Source: Salinicola halophilus (GTDB lineage Bacteria > Pseudomonadota > Gammaproteobacteria > Pseudomonadales > Halomonadaceae). From it: a DNA stretch of 64,000 nt. The DNA lies in the NCBI RefSeq assembly GCF_003206155.1, contig NZ_PZJV01000002.1:186001-250000 (forward strand). The letters run 5' to 3'. This document shows, in pieces, positions 32,759-42,185 of the stretch. A program made the translations under genes and the position numbers. The notes under the pieces were generated by a model. The model searched no databases, was not told the origin of the DNA, and worked only from the letters and a program-made list of their open reading frames with translations. How positions within the stretch are numbered: position 1 is the first letter of the stretch; every line of letters starts with the position of its first letter.

Positions 32759-35449
32759 TCAGTAGGCCTCGGTTTCGCTCACACTGACCGCTGCCTGGAT
32801 GGGGCCGGGCAGCGGGTTGCTGTTGCGGGTCGTCAGGCGCTGGGGCATCAGCGCCGTCAGGTTACCCTCGAGCGGCAGGTCGTCGGAGCTTGCGCCCACA
32901 CGAATGCGGAACTGGCCAGCGTCGACGTCCCAGCTGTCCGTGTTCTGGACATAATAGGCCAGTGAACGCGAATCCAGCGGAATGCTCACCGTCTTGCTCT
33001 CGCCGGGCTCGAGGTAGACTTTGGTGAAGCCCTTGAGCTCCTTCTCCGGACGCTCGACGCTCGGGTTCACGGGCTCCACGTAGAGCTGCGCCACCTCGAA
33101 GCCTGCCATGTCACCGGTGTTGGTCAGCGTGAACTGGGCATTGACCGTATTCCCCGGCGTCACCACGTTGGAAGACAGCGTCAGGTTGCTGTAGTCATAC
33201 GTGGTGTAGGAGAGGCCGAAACCGAACGGGAAGAGCGGCTTGGCGTTCGTCTCGTCGTAGCCACGGTAGCCTAGGTAGAGGCCTTCGCTGTACTCCATTT
33301 CGGTCAGCGCATCGACGCCACGATACGCTTTTGGATCCGGGTAGGAAGCGTAGCTGGGGTTCTGCTCGATCTCGCGATCGATCGTCACCGGCAGCTTGCC
33401 CGACGGGTTGACCTTGCCGTAGAGAATCTCGGCGAGGGCCTGGCCGCCTTGCTGACCCGGATCCCAGGCCTGCAGTGCCGCGCCGACGTTGCTCACCCAA
33501 GGGGTCATGTCCGACGCGCCGCCGCCATGAACCACGACGATGGTGTTCGGATTGGACTCGGCTATCTGGCGAATGCGTGCCGCCTGCTGATCGGGCAGTT
33601 CGTAGGCGTGATCGTAGGCTTCGCCTTCGTCATCATGATCGCGACCCACGGCCACGACGACGGCGTCGTAAGTCGACAGATCTCGAGGCGGATTCAGCGA
33701 CGCCCAGCTCATCTGCAAGCCGGCGAGGCCGCCGAGCGCCGGTGTGAAGCTGCCATCCTCGCGACGGTATTCGAGCCTGACGTCATAGGCCTCGCCCGCC
33801 CGTAGACGCTGCGTCTTGCCGGAGGTGATCCGCGCATTGACCACGTCCTGAGCGTAGGGCTCGCCGTCGCTTTCGAGCACTAGCTCGCCGTCGACCCAGA
33901 GCTTGTACGGACCGTCGGCGCGTACCTTGAAGACCTGGCGGCCGCTGACCGTCGGCTTGATGGTGGCGGTGAAGCGTGCCGAGAAAGCCCCAGCGGTCGT
34001 CGAGAAACCGGACACCGTCGTCGAGCCTGACTGGGTCTCGTTGGTACCGGTGAGCCAGTTCAGGTTGACGCCGGGTTCGACGCGAGTCACGGCAGGCTCG
34101 CCTGCGAGCGAGACGTTGTCGAAGTACTCGGCCTTGATCCCGTGGTTACTGACCGGGAAGTCGCCCGTCGACGGCATGTACCACGCGGCGTTCTTCGGAT
34201 TGAGGCTCATCTCGGAGATGAAGTCGACCTTGGAGGGACGCGATGCCAGCTGCTCGAGACCGTTGAGTTCGGTGACGTAGGTGTCGGGCGGGGCGTAGGC
34301 GGTACCGAAGGGCGACGGCGGTGCCTGCTGGGCGATATCGCCGATGACCGCGACTCGGGCGCTGCGATCCAGCGGCAGCAGCGGCCGGCCGGAGGTGGTC
34401 TCCTCGTTGCGCAGCAGCACGATGCTTTCACGGGCGATATCCAGGGCAGAACGGGCGCCGTACTCCGGATGCTCGAGCGGCTGTGCCGTGTTGAGACTGT
34501 CTTGGAAGCCGTACTTGATCGTGGCACGCAGGTTACGCTTGGCCTTGTCCGCGATTACTTCCCGCGGTAGCTGACCGCTCCAGACGTAGGGCATCAGGTT
34601 CTCTTCGGTGAACTGCAGCCCGCTCGGCCCGTCCAGATCGGTGCCGGCCCAGGCCCCCTTGAACGGATCGTGAACCGCGTTGTAGTCAGAAACCACGGTC
34701 CCCTGGTAGCCCCATTCGCCTTTCAGGATTTCGGTGATCAGGTGATGGTTCTCGCAGGCATAGTCGCCGTTGACCTTGTTGAACCCGCACATGATCGACG
34801 CCACGTCGGCGTTCTTCACCATCGACTCGAAGCCGGGCAGGTAGAGCTCGCGCAGCGTGCGTTCGTCGACGCGAATGTCGACGTTCTGGCGGTTGGCTTC
34901 CTGCTCGTTGGCGACGTAGTGCTTGCCGCTGGCCTGAATGCCCTGCGTCTGGATGCCATTGACGATGGCGGGGGCCATCACCGCGCCGAGAAACGGATCC
35001 TCACCGCTGACGTTCTCCGCCGCGCGGCCGCCGTAGGGCGTGCGGTAGAGATTCACCGAGGGGGACAGCATCTGCTGGCCGCCGGCCATACGCGTCTCGT
35101 AGCCGAGCGCGAGACCATACTCCTTGGCGCGGTTGATGCTCCAGGTCGCCGCCAGGGCGGAGAGCGACGGATACTGTGCGCCGAAGGTCCCGTTGCCGAT
35201 ATGCACGCCCATCGAGGAGTCGTAGGAGGTGGTGCCCTCGATGCCCCACTTCTCCAGGGACGGGAACATGTGGCCATCGTCGACGCGGGTGTAGTTGATC
35301 TGCTCGGACAGACTCATGTTATCGAGGATGGAGCTGACGCGCGCCTCTACCTCGAGCCAGCGGTTGGCCTCTTGTGCCAGCGCGGTGGCCGGTGATACGG
35401 CGCTGACGGCGATAAGGCCTACGCCGACGGTATATTTAATGGGGATCAA
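32759..35449 (-). CDS. GH3 beta-glycosidase with PA14 domain, copy 1
   Basis: 896 residues with signal peptide to about residue 25 (AVSPATALA), so it is exported. GH3 N-terminal barrel with KHYVANEQEANR and the nucleophile Asp255 in VVSDYNAVH; GH3 C-terminal domain; a PA14 insertion at about 430-570 (AEYFDN, GPYKLWVDGELVLES); and a C-terminal fibronectin III-like domain (SVERPEKELKGFTKV). Such enzymes release glucose or other sugars from beta-glycosides. It has a near-twin at 35746-38439. A type II secretion operon lies nearby and might export it. Confidence 0.92.
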   Translation of the reverse strand: MIPIKYTVGVGLIAVSAVSPATALAQEANRWLEVEARVSSILDNMSLSEQINYTRVDDGHMFPSLEKWGIEGTTSYDSSMGVHIGNGTFGAQYPSLSALAATWSINRAKEYGLALGYETRMAGGQQMLSPSVNLYRTPYGGRAAENVSGEDPFLGAVMAPAIVNGIQTQGIQASGKHYVANEQEANRQNVDIRVDERTLRELYLPGFESMVKNADVASIMCGFNKVNGDYACENHHLITEILKGEWGYQGTVVSDYNAVHDPFKGAWAGTDLDGPSGLQFTEENLMPYVWSGQLPREVIADKAKRNLRATIKYGFQDSLNTAQPLEHPEYGARSALDIARESIVLLRNEETTSGRPLLPLDRSARVAVIGDIAQQAPPSPFGTAYAPPDTYVTELNGLEQLASRPSKVDFISEMSLNPKNAAWYMPSTGDFPVSNHGIKAEYFDNVSLAGEPAVTRVEPGVNLNWLTGTNETQSGSTTVSGFSTTAGAFSARFTATIKPTVSGRQVFKVRADGPYKLWVDGELVLESDGEPYAQDVVNARITSGKTQRLRAGEAYDVRLEYRREDGSFTPALGGLAGLQMSWASLNPPRDLSTYDAVVVAVGRDHDDEGEAYDHAYELPDQQAARIRQIAESNPNTIVVVHGGGASDMTPWVSNVGAALQAWDPGQQGGQALAEILYGKVNPSGKLPVTIDREIEQNPSYASYPDPKAYRGVDALTEMEYSEGLYLGYRGYDETNAKPLFPFGFGLSYTTYDYSNLTLSSNVVTPGNTVNAQFTLTNTGDMAGFEVAQLYVEPVNPSVERPEKELKGFTKVYLEPGESKTVSIPLDSRSLAYYVQNTDSWDVDAGQFRIRVGASSDDLPLEGNLTALMPQRLTTRNSNPLPGPIQAAVSVSETEAY

Positions 35450-35568
35450 CGTTCAAACCCTTTGCTGAGAAAAGTGGTGGGCATGGGACAAGCAAGATGA
35501 GGTGCAAGCCACATGCTGGGAGCGAGCCTTACCGGGGCGTCTGGGGGGGCGGCCTGGTCCGGCGCATC

Positions 35569-35703
35569 GCGGGTATCGCCACCGAACTCTTCGCCGTCAT
35601 GGACGGTTTTCGGATTCAGTGGCTGCGAAAACCCGACGAGATCGATGCCTTCGCCCTCTTCGACGGCTATCTGCAGCGTTTCGCCGGGAATCTGCGACCC
35701 TGA
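35569..35703 (+). pseudogene. Remnant of the TetR regulator 3' end, left by tandem duplication
   Basis: The forward frame encodes AGIATELFAVMDGFRIQWLR and continues KPDEIDAFALFDGYLQRFAGNLRP, closely matching the last 45 residues of the TetR gene at 32571-32708. Everything upstream (helix-turn-helix and most of the ligand domain) is absent. It lies tail-to-tail with the second GH3 gene, exactly as tetR does with the first. It is therefore a fragment carried by duplication of a tetR-3'/GH3 unit, not a functional gene. Confidence 0.9.
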
Positions 35704-35725
35704 CGCGTCCGAAGTCGGACGCGTC
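35702..35725. terminator. Bidirectional hairpin between the tetR remnant and GH3-2
   Basis: GACGCGTCC, six-base loop, GGACGCGTC; perfect 9-bp stem in the convergent gap. It occupies the same relative position as the hairpin at 32707-32731 but with a different stem sequence. Confidence 0.65.
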
Positions 35726-35745
35726 GGGCCGCGGCAGGGGGAGTG

Positions 35746-38439
35746 TCAGTAGCTCTGGCGCTCGCTGACCTTGACGGCTGCCTGGATGGGGCCGGGCAGC
35801 GGATTGCTGTCGCGCGTCGTCAGGCGCTGGGGCATGAGCGTGCGCAGGGTGCGATGGAGCGGCAGCTCCGCCGAGCTCGCGCCGACCCGAATGCGGTACT
35901 TGCCGGCATCGACGTCCCAGCTATCGGTGCGCTCGACGTAGTGCGACAGCGAGCGCGCGTCGAGCGGGATGCTCACCGTCTTGCTCTCGCCGGGCTCGAG
36001 ATAGACCTTGGTGAAGCCCTTGAGCTCCTTCTCCGGGCGATCGACGCTCGGGTTCACGGGCTCCACATAGAGCTGTGCCACCTCGAAGCCGGCTTTGTCA
36101 CCGGTGTTGGTCAGCGTGAAGCGTGCCTCGATGGTGTTGCCCGGCGTCATCACGTTGGATGAAAGCTCGAGATCGCTGTAGGCGAACGTGGTGTAGGAGA
36201 GACCGAAACCGAACGGGAACAGCGGCTTGGCGTTCTTCTCGTCGTAGCCGCGGTAGCCGAGGTAGAGGCCTTCGCTGTACTCCATTTCGGTCAGCGCATC
36301 GTCGCCGCGATAGGCTTCTGGATCCGGGTAGGAAGCGTAGCTCGGGTTCTCTTCGATCCTGCGATCGATCGTCACCGGCAGCTTGCCCGACGGGTTGACC
36401 TTGCCGTAGAGAATCTCGGCAAGGGCCTGGCCGCCTTGCTGGCCCGGGTCCCAAGCCTGCAGTGCCGCGCCGACCTCGCGAATCCACGGCGTCATGTCCG
36501 AGGTGCCGCCGCCGTGAACGACCACGATGGTGTTCGGGTTGGACTCGGCCACCTGTCGGATCAGGCTGTTCTCCTGGTCGGGCAGCTCGTAGCCGTGATC
36601 GTAGGCTTCGCCTTCGTTCTCGTGGTTACGACCCACCGCGACCACGACCGCATCGTAGGTTGCCAGATCTGCAGGCGGATTGAGGGAAGCCCAGCTCATC
36701 TGCACGCCGGCGAGGCCGCCGAGTGCCGGGGTGAAGTTGCCCTGAAGGCGACGGTACTCGAGTTTGACGTCGTAGGACTCGCCCGCCTTCAGACGCTGCG
36801 TCTTGGCGGACGTGACGAGCGCATTGACCACGTCCTGGGAGTAGGGCTGACCGTCGCTTTCGAGCACCAGCTTACCGTCCACCCAGAGCTTGTACGGGCC
36901 GTCGGCACGCACCTTGAACACCTGGCGACCGCTGATCGTCGGCTTGATCGTGGTGGTGAAGCGGGCAGAGAACGCACCCGCCGTGGGGGAGAATCCGGAG
37001 ACCTGGGTCGAGCCCGAGCGGGTCTCGTTGGTACCGGTGGTCCAGTTCAGGTTCACGCCGGGTTCGACGCGGGTCACGGCAGGCTCGCCGGCGAGCGAGG
37101 CGTTGTCGAAATACTCGGCCTTGACCCCGTGATTGCTGACCGGGAAGCCACCCGTCGACGGCATGTACCACATCGAATTCTTCGGGTTGAGGCTCATCTC
37201 GGAGATGAAGTCGACCTTGGAGGGGCGCGACGCCAGCTGCTCGATACCGCTGAGCTCGGTGATGTAGGTGTCGGGCGGCGCGTTGGCGGTGCCGAAGGGC
37301 GAGGGCGGCGCCTGCTGGGCGAGATCGCCGATCACCGCGACCCGGGCGCTGCGGTCCAGCGGCAGCAGCGGACGGCCGGCTCGGGTCTTCTCGTTACGCA
37401 GCAGGATGGTGCTCTCGCGAGCGATATCCAGTGCCGAGCGGGCCCCGTACTCGGGATGCGCCAGCGGCTGGGCCTCGTTGAGATTCTCCTGGAAGTCGTA
37501 GCTGACCACGGCCCGCAGGTTGCGCTTGACCTTGTCGTCGATCACTTCACGCGGTAGCTGGCCACTCCAGACGTAGGGCATCAGCTTGTCTTCGGTGAAC
37601 TGCAGACCCGTCGGCATGTCCAGGTCGGTACCGGCCCAGGCGCCCTTGAAGGGGTCATGGATGGCGTTGAAGTCCGAGATCACCGAACCCTGATAGCCCC
37701 ACTCGCCTTTGAGGACTTCCGTGATGAGGTGGTGGTTCTCGCAGGCGTAATCGCCGTTGATCTTGTTGAAGCCGCACATGATCGACGCCACGTTGGCGTT
37801 CTTCACCATCGATTCAAAGCCCGGGAGGTAGAGTTCCCGCAGCGTGCGCTCGTCGACGCGGATGTCGACGTTCTGGCGGTTGGCTTCCTGCTCGTTGGCG
37901 AGGTAGTGCTTGCCGCTGGCCTGGATGCCCTGCGCCTGGATGCCGTTGACGATCGCCGGCGCCATCACCGCACCGAGGAACGGGTCCTCGCCGCTGACGT
38001 TTTCCGCCGCGCGGCCGCCGTAGGGCGTGCGATAGAGGTTCACCGACGGCGAAAGCATCTGCTGACCGCCGGCCATACGCGTTTCGTAGCCCAGCGCCAG
38101 GCCGTACTCCTGGGCGCGTTTGACGCTCCAGGTCGCTGCCAGGGCGGAGAGCGACGGATACTGCGCACCGAACGTCTTGTTATTGACGTGCACGCCCATG
38201 GAAGAGTCGTAGGCGACGGTGCCATCGATGCCCCACTTTGGCAGCGAGGGGAACATGTGTCCGTCGTCGACACGGGTGTAGTTGATCTTCTCCGACAGGC
38301 TCATGTTGTCGAGGATGGAACTGACTCGTGCTTCCACCCTCTGCCATTCGGTCGGCGTGTCTTCTGCCTGGGACGCCACGGGCTGCAGGGCGCCGAGCGC
38401 CATGAGGCCAAGGCCCAGTATTTTTTTGATGTGTCTCAC
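35746..38439 (-). CDS. GH3 beta-glycosidase with PA14 domain, copy 2
   Basis: 897 residues; same architecture as copy 1 and very similar over its whole length. The signal peptide (GLMALGALQPVASQA) differs, the nucleophile is Asp256 in VISDFNAIH, the PA14 region shows WVDGKLVLES, and the fibronectin III-like tail is SVDRPEKELKGFTKV. Differences are concentrated in the signal peptide, the PA14 domain and the extreme C-terminus, suggesting functional divergence or relaxed constraint. Orientation and order relative to the tetR remnant mirror copy 1. Confidence 0.92.
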   Translation of the reverse strand: MRHIKKILGLGLMALGALQPVASQAEDTPTEWQRVEARVSSILDNMSLSEKINYTRVDDGHMFPSLPKWGIDGTVAYDSSMGVHVNNKTFGAQYPSLSALAATWSVKRAQEYGLALGYETRMAGGQQMLSPSVNLYRTPYGGRAAENVSGEDPFLGAVMAPAIVNGIQAQGIQASGKHYLANEQEANRQNVDIRVDERTLRELYLPGFESMVKNANVASIMCGFNKINGDYACENHHLITEVLKGEWGYQGSVISDFNAIHDPFKGAWAGTDLDMPTGLQFTEDKLMPYVWSGQLPREVIDDKVKRNLRAVVSYDFQENLNEAQPLAHPEYGARSALDIARESTILLRNEKTRAGRPLLPLDRSARVAVIGDLAQQAPPSPFGTANAPPDTYITELSGIEQLASRPSKVDFISEMSLNPKNSMWYMPSTGGFPVSNHGVKAEYFDNASLAGEPAVTRVEPGVNLNWTTGTNETRSGSTQVSGFSPTAGAFSARFTTTIKPTISGRQVFKVRADGPYKLWVDGKLVLESDGQPYSQDVVNALVTSAKTQRLKAGESYDVKLEYRRLQGNFTPALGGLAGVQMSWASLNPPADLATYDAVVVAVGRNHENEGEAYDHGYELPDQENSLIRQVAESNPNTIVVVHGGGTSDMTPWIREVGAALQAWDPGQQGGQALAEILYGKVNPSGKLPVTIDRRIEENPSYASYPDPEAYRGDDALTEMEYSEGLYLGYRGYDEKNAKPLFPFGFGLSYTTFAYSDLELSSNVMTPGNTIEARFTLTNTGDKAGFEVAQLYVEPVNPSVDRPEKELKGFTKVYLEPGESKTVSIPLDARSLSHYVERTDSWDVDAGKYRIRVGASSAELPLHRTLRTLMPQRLTTRDSNPLPGPIQAAVKVSERQSY

Positions 38440-38501
38440 GGATCGAATCCTTTCAGGACTTCATTGACTGACGGCAGGGGAAATCGGCGGTGGTGTGAGG
38501 G

Positions 38502-38780
38502 TCACCGGGCGTCGTCAGTGCGCTGATCGGGGGCGTCTTCGGTATCCACGGGGGCGTCGAGAAAGGCGCTCTGCCCCTCGTCGTTCTGGTCGTCGTGCGC
38601 GCGCTGACGGTGCGACTCGATTTTGTTCGCCCCGGTGAGCTCGTCTCTCTGCTGCTCGTAGTGCTCACGCTTTTGTTGGAAATTCTGCTGCGAGTCGGTG
38701 TCGTTCCCGGGTGTGGCCAATGCCGGCATCGCCATCGCTGCCAAGGCCAAAAACGTAATCGAACGTAACGATTGTGTCAT
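38502..38780 (-). CDS. Small periplasmic protein of unknown function
   Basis: 92 residues. A signal peptide (MTQSLRSITFLALAAMAMPALA) is followed by a very hydrophilic mature part of about 70 residues rich in Gln, Asp, Glu and Arg (HYEQQRDELTGAN, HDDQNDEGQS), likely helical or disordered. Start at 38780 chosen because it gives the signal peptide at the exact N-terminus; a further in-frame ATG 23 codons upstream adds an unrelated stretch. It is the first gene upstream of the GH3 pair on the same strand and borders the AT-rich island. No family recognised. Confidence 0.6.
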   Translation of the reverse strand: MTQSLRSITFLALAAMAMPALATPGNDTDSQQNFQQKREHYEQQRDELTGANKIESHRQRAHDDQNDEGQSAFLDAPVDTEDAPDQRTDDAR

Positions 38781-39276
38781 CGAACGGTTCTCTCGTATCG
38801 GTTGATTTTCTGCAATGAATCTCGTCGCCAACGACGAGAGCGCGCGCAAGTCTGGTCATAAAAAAGAAAAATTCAAGCGACGCGATTTCGACGCCTTTTT
38901 CGCGCCGATAAATGCGCGAATTTCATCCGTGTTTCTGCCGGTTTCGTCATGTTGGCTCAGCGTAAGGCATTCGCGGTCTACGATATTTCTGTTCAAAATG
39001 AAATAAAATTTCAGTTAAAATCATTAAACAGCAATAAATAGTCTTTTTATGGAAGATGAAAGGCAATATTCACTTAGTTTAAAACCTATTTGATGGTAGG
39101 TTTTATTTTGTGGTATGGTTCGGCGCTTACGTGGATATCATCAGCATTGCTGATCGCTTAAACGCCACCATTTCCTTCTCGTGTCGCCTTTTAGAGACGA
39201 CTATTTCCGATGCCATGCCGCGATCGATCGGCAAGAATTTCGGCGTCGGCCCGCTTCGATGGATCGGAAAATCTTG
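38781..39276. other. AT-rich intergenic island before the type II secretion operon
   Basis: About 500 bp with much lower G+C than anything else in the window, particularly 38850-39130 (runs such as AAAAAAGAAAAATTC and AGTTAAAATCATTAAACAG). No credible gene. It probably contains promoters for the divergent small periplasmic gene and the gsp operon, and a hairpin at 39081-39104. The base composition suggests an imported or rapidly evolving segment. Confidence 0.6.
39081..39108 (+). terminator. Hairpin with T-rich tail in the AT-rich island
   Basis: AAAACCTA, eight-base loop, TAGGTTTT followed by ATTTTG. It looks like an intrinsic terminator or leader attenuator, but no gene precedes it on this strand, so it may control entry into the gsp operon. 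Confidence 0.45.
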
Positions 39277-40977
39277 ATGACCGAGGACATCCCTACGGCC
39301 AAGTCGCTATGCGATGCGCTACTGGAAGCAGGCTCATTGGAGTCGGCGGACATGGCGCGGGCGACTCGCCTGGCAGAGGCCGAAGGCCTGAGTGACGAGA
39401 GTCTGCTCGGCACTCTGCTGCGCCTCGGGGCGGTCAAGGAGGCGGAAGTGGTCGCGGCCTATACGCGGCTGCTGAACACGTCGCCGTGGGATCCCGCAGC
39501 CGGCGAGGCGCTCGAGCCGGTGGACGATTTCGGCTCGGAGCGTTTTGCCCGTCACCACGGTCTGGTTGTCATCGACGATGCGCCGACGGCCACCACCGTC
39601 GTCGCATCGGTACCGCTGTCGATGCCGGGTCTGCAGGCGCTGGTCTATCGCGGGCAGAAGCCTCTGGTGATACGGGTGGCAACTCGAGAAGCGCTCGAGG
39701 CGCTGATCGAGCGGCGCTACAGCGACGCCCGCGGGGCCGAGGGAGAAACGGTAGAGACGCTCGACGACGCCCAGGCGGTACCCGACGACATCGAGCAGCT
39801 CAAGGACATGGCCTCCGAAGCCCCGGTCATCCGCCTGGTCAACCTGATTCTCCAGCAGGCGCTGGAGCGGCGGGCGTCGGACATTCATATCGAGCCGTTC
39901 GAGAACCAGCTCAAGGTGCGCTATCGCGTCGACGGCGTGCTGATCGAAGGGGAGGCACCGCCGGCCGGCTACGCCGCGGCGATGATCTCGCGGCTGAAGA
40001 TCCTGGCACGTCTCGACATCGCCGAGCGCCGGCTGCCCCAGGACGGCCGCATCATGATCCGTATCCAGGGACGGGAGCTCGATCTGCGTGTCTCCACGGT
40101 GCCCACGAGCTTCGGCGAGTCGGTGGTGATGCGCCTGCTGGATCGCCGGACGGTGAGTCTCGACTTCGCAAGCCTCGGTATCGCCGAGACGACCATCGAC
40201 AACATCCGACGTCTGCTCGAGCGGCCGCACGGGGTCTTTCTGGTGACCGGGCCCACCGGCTCGGGCAAGACCACCACGCTCTATACGGCGCTATCGGGGC
40301 TGAATACCGAGCAGCGCAAGATCATCACCGTCGAGGACCCGGTCGAGTATCAGCTGCCGGGCATCAACCAGATCCAGGTGAAGCCCTCGATCGGCCTGGG
40401 TTTCGCGGCGTCGCTGCGCTCCATCGTGCGTCAGGACCCGGACGTCATCATGATCGGCGAGATGCGCGACCTGGAGACCAGCCGCATCGCCATTCAGTCG
40501 TCGCTGACGGGGCACCTGGTGCTCTCCACGCTGCATACCAACAGCGCTTCGGCGAGCATCACGCGGCTGCTCGACATGGGCGTGGAGTCCTACCTGCTGG
40601 CCTCGACGCTAGAGGGCATTCTCGCCCAGCGACTGGTACGGCGGCTCGACCCCGAGAGCCGTATCGCCTTCGAAGCGCCCCAGGCGCTGATCGAGCGTCA
40701 CCGTCTCGACCGCTACACCGAGGCGCGCCCGATCATGCTCTACCGCCCCGACGAGTCGAAGCCAGGGGGCGGCTATCACGGGCGCAGTGCGCTGACCGAG
40801 CTTTTGATGATGGACGACGAGCTGCGCGGGCTGCTCATGCAGCAGGTCGACGCCGCTTCGCTCGAGACCGCGGCGCGGCGCAAGGGGCTGGAGACGCTCT
40901 ACGAGAACGGCCTGCGTCAGGCGCTGGCCGGCACCACCTCGCTCGACGAAGTCCTGCGCGTGACGGGGGGCGACTGA
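39277..40977 (+). CDS. gspE: Type II secretion ATPase GspE
   Basis: 566 residues. N-terminal GspE domain, then the Walker A motif GPTGSGKTTT (325-334), Asp box VEDPVEYQLPGINQIQV, Walker B PDVIMIGEMRD and His box LSTLHTNSA. It powers pseudopilus assembly and docks to GspL. ATG 39277 is preferred because it begins a typical N-terminus and has GGA upstream; ATG 39259 and GTG 39181 are possible. The zinc-binding tetracysteine segment usually found between the His box and the C-terminus is absent: no cysteine occurs in that region. Confidence 0.93.
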   Translation: MTEDIPTAKSLCDALLEAGSLESADMARATRLAEAEGLSDESLLGTLLRLGAVKEAEVVAAYTRLLNTSPWDPAAGEALEPVDDFGSERFARHHGLVVIDDAPTATTVVASVPLSMPGLQALVYRGQKPLVIRVATREALEALIERRYSDARGAEGETVETLDDAQAVPDDIEQLKDMASEAPVIRLVNLILQQALERRASDIHIEPFENQLKVRYRVDGVLIEGEAPPAGYAAAMISRLKILARLDIAERRLPQDGRIMIRIQGRELDLRVSTVPTSFGESVVMRLLDRRTVSLDFASLGIAETTIDNIRRLLERPHGVFLVTGPTGSGKTTTLYTALSGLNTEQRKIITVEDPVEYQLPGINQIQVKPSIGLGFAASLRSIVRQDPDVIMIGEMRDLETSRIAIQSSLTGHLVLSTLHTNSASASITRLLDMGVESYLLASTLEGILAQRLVRRLDPESRIAFEAPQALIERHRLDRYTEARPIMLYRPDESKPGGGYHGRSALTELLMMDDELRGLLMQQVDAASLETAARRKGLETLYENGLRQALAGTTSLDEVLRVTGGD

Positions 40978-40978
40978 G

Positions 40979-42178
40979 TTGCCGACCTACGCCTATCACG
41001 CTCTCGATGCCGAGGGGCGCAAGCAGCAGGGCGAGCTCGAGGCCCCCGACGAACGCAGCGCTGCGGCGCGGCTGCAGCAGCGCGGACTGCTGGTCCTGCG
41101 GCTGCGTCGCGGCGGGCAGGGACTGCGTCTCAAGCGCTCGCCGAGCGCGTTCAAGGCCGGCGAGCTGGTGGTCTTCACCCAGCAGCTGGCGACGCTGATA
41201 GCGGCGGGTCAGCCGCTCGACCGCGCCCTGACGACGCTGCTCAAGCAGCTCGACGGCGAGCGCCGCCGTCGCGTGGTCGAGCAGATTCGCGAAGCGGTCA
41301 AGGCGGGTCAGCCGCTGTCGGATGCGCTGCAGGCGCAGGGCGACACCTTCTCGCCGTTCTACGTAAGCCTGGTGCGCGCCGGCGAGGCCGGCGGCGTGCT
41401 CGACGTCACCCTGCAGCAGCTCAGCGACTATCTCGAGCGCAGCCACAACCTGCGCAGCGAGGTGATCAACGCCTCGATCTACCCGCTCTTTCTGATCGTC
41501 GGCGTGATCGGATCGGTGGCGCTGCTGCTGACCTACGTCGTGCCGCAGTTCGTGCCCATCTTCGACGATCTCGGCATCGCGCTGCCGCTGATCACGCGAG
41601 CGATCCTCGTCGTCAGCGGCTTCCTCGAGCACTGGGGCGTCGTGCTGCTGGCGGCGTTCGCCGCGGGTGGCGTCGCGCTGCTCGCCAGCCGATACCGGCC
41701 CCGACAGCGGCTGGCGCAGGATCGGCGGCTGCTCGGCATGCGCGGCCTCGGCCCGCTGCTGACGCGCCTGGAGACGGCTCGCCTGGCGAGAACCCTGGGG
41801 ACTTTGCTCGGCAACGGGGTGACGCTGCTCGGCGCGCTGCACATTGCCCGCGACGTCAGCGCCAACCGGGCGATGCGCGCCCACCTCATCGAGGTGACGG
41901 AGGCGGTCAAGCAGGGCAGCGCCTTCGCCGACGCCATCGCCACCCCGGCGCTGCTGCCGGAGCTGGCCGTGCAGATGATCGAGGTCGGCGAGCAGTCCGG
42001 CACCCTCGGCGAGATGCTGATGCGCGTCGCTGCGGTGTTCGACGTCGAGGCCAAGCGCGTCATCGACCGTCTGCTCGCCGCCCTCGTGCCCACGCTGACC
42101 CTCGTCATGACCGTGCTGGTCGCGGCCATCATGCTCGCCATCATGCTTCCGCTGATGAGCCTCACCAGCAACCTCTAA
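40979..42178 (+). CDS. gspF: Type II secretion inner membrane protein GspF
   Basis: 399 residues, typical GspF length. Two T2SSF domains with FTQQLATLIAAGQPLDRAL and LARTLGTLLGNGVTLLGAL, and three membrane helices (about 170-190, 220-240, 370-395). It is the membrane platform component that contacts GspE and GspL. The start codon is TTG at 40979, two bases after the gspE stop. No better ATG exists without losing the conserved MPTYAYHALDAEGR N-terminus. Confidence 0.93.
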   Translation: MPTYAYHALDAEGRKQQGELEAPDERSAAARLQQRGLLVLRLRRGGQGLRLKRSPSAFKAGELVVFTQQLATLIAAGQPLDRALTTLLKQLDGERRRRVVEQIREAVKAGQPLSDALQAQGDTFSPFYVSLVRAGEAGGVLDVTLQQLSDYLERSHNLRSEVINASIYPLFLIVGVIGSVALLLTYVVPQFVPIFDDLGIALPLITRAILVVSGFLEHWGVVLLAAFAAGGVALLASRYRPRQRLAQDRRLLGMRGLGPLLTRLETARLARTLGTLLGNGVTLLGALHIARDVSANRAMRAHLIEVTEAVKQGSAFADAIATPALLPELAVQMIEVGEQSGTLGEMLMRVAAVFDVEAKRVIDRLLAALVPTLTLVMTVLVAAIMLAIMLPLMSLTSNL

Positions 42179-42185
42179 CCCTGGA

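Noticed and set aside
35497-35703. Independent small gene between the GH3 genes
   Set aside because: Its conserved part is the exact C-terminus of the neighbouring TetR protein and the first 24 residues are unrelated filler; it is a duplication remnant.
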